The notes beneath the pieces were generated by a model that saw only the letters and a program-made list of their open reading frames with translations, did not search any database and was not told the origin of the DNA. From Candidatus Dormiibacterota bacterium (GTDB lineage Bacteria; Chloroflexota; Dormibacteria; Aeolococcales; Bog-877): a stretch of 6,132 nucleotides of DNA. Position numbers and translations under genes: made by a program. Shown piece after piece: positions 5,891 to 6,132 of this stretch (position 1 is its first letter; each line of letters opens with the position of its first letter). Location of the stretch: the NCBI GenBank assembly GCA_030038765.1, contig JASHRA010000142.1, positions 1-6,132 of the forward strand, read 5' to 3'.

Positions 5891-6132
5891 CGTATCGCGA
5901 CTGCGGAGCGGGGACGCGGGTGCTCCCCCCGCCGCGCGGCCCCTGCCGGCGATCATCGCCACGAAGCTGCCGTCACCAGGCGCCATGCGGTCCCAAGCGG
6001 GAGGGGCGAGCTCATCGAGGCCTTGGGGGGCCGGCGGGCCATCGGTCGGGACGAAAGGGCCACGTGCTGGAGCCCAGGGAACAACCACAGGTTTCCGTCC
6101 CTTGGCCTGCGAGTGCTCCGTCCGAGCAAGCA
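5832..6132. other. GC-rich downstream region without a supportable gene
   Basis: About 300 bp follow the last gene. Apart from the hairpins near its left end I see no tRNA, repeat family or insertion-sequence end. Open frames exist on both strands: a minus-strand frame open to the right edge that continues antisense into the ATPase gene, and a plus-strand frame open from before 5828 to the edge. Neither has a good start codon with a ribosome binding site, nor a convincing protein family. A short inverted repeat, TGCTC/GAGCA (6114-6118 and 6124-6128), sits at the right edge and could belong to the control region of the next gene. Confidence 0.5.

Noticed and set aside
6061..6066. CACGTG palindrome as a regulator site
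   Set aside because: A six-base palindrome with no partner sites or downstream gene in view is expected by chance.
5360..6088. Minus-strand frame starting near 6088 and running into the ATPase gene
   Set aside because: Roughly half of it is antisense to the intact ATPase, there is no clear ribosome binding site, and I recognise no family. Its first 250 bases could hide a real gene part, but this is not supported.

Overview
The window is a compact, all-plus-strand operon for a carbohydrate-type (CUT1-like) ABC importer. One unexpected gene sits inside it: a protein with the creatinase/aminopeptidase P (M24, pita-bread) fold, placed between the second permease gene and the ATPase gene. The DNA is very GC-rich, with codon third positions nearly all G or C, GTG starts in three of the five main genes and strong Shine-Dalgarno sites. 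This points to a high-GC bacterium such as a high-GC Firmicute, Actinobacteriota or Chloroflexota-type lineage. The sequence alone does not settle which. No rRNA, tRNA, CRISPR array or insertion sequence is visible.

Layout from left to right: (1) 1-127, a 5' region with a 19-bp near-perfect palindrome (5-23) and a possible 25-codon leader ORF (50-127). The leader has a strong ribosome binding site and its stop codon directly abuts the next start. (2) 128-1492, extracellular solute-binding protein. (3) 1493-1618, an intergenic gap with a perfect 14-bp GC-rich hairpin and no T-tract. (4) 1619-2563 and 2573-3490, two MalF/MalG-type permeases separated by 9 bp. (5) 3544-4686, the M24-fold protein, in which most of the metal ligands are replaced. 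(6) 4695-5831, MalK/UgpC/MsmX-type ATPase, starting 8 bp after the M24-like gene. (7) 5832-6132, GC-rich sequence with three small hairpins and no gene I can support.

The binding protein captures the solute outside the membrane, the two permeases form the channel, and the ATPase (very probably as a homodimer) drives uptake, so the operon encodes a complete importer. The tight spacing of the M24-like gene suggests that it acts on the imported compound or an immediate product. Its active site lacks the usual dinuclear metal ligands, so a standard metallo-aminopeptidase activity is unlikely. No sugar hydrolase, kinase or regulator is present to identify the substrate.

The most interesting points are the altered active site of the M24-like protein and its position within the transporter operon, the leader ORF fused stop-to-start with the binding-protein gene, the strong hairpin after the binding-protein gene, and the absence of a lipobox in the binding protein.
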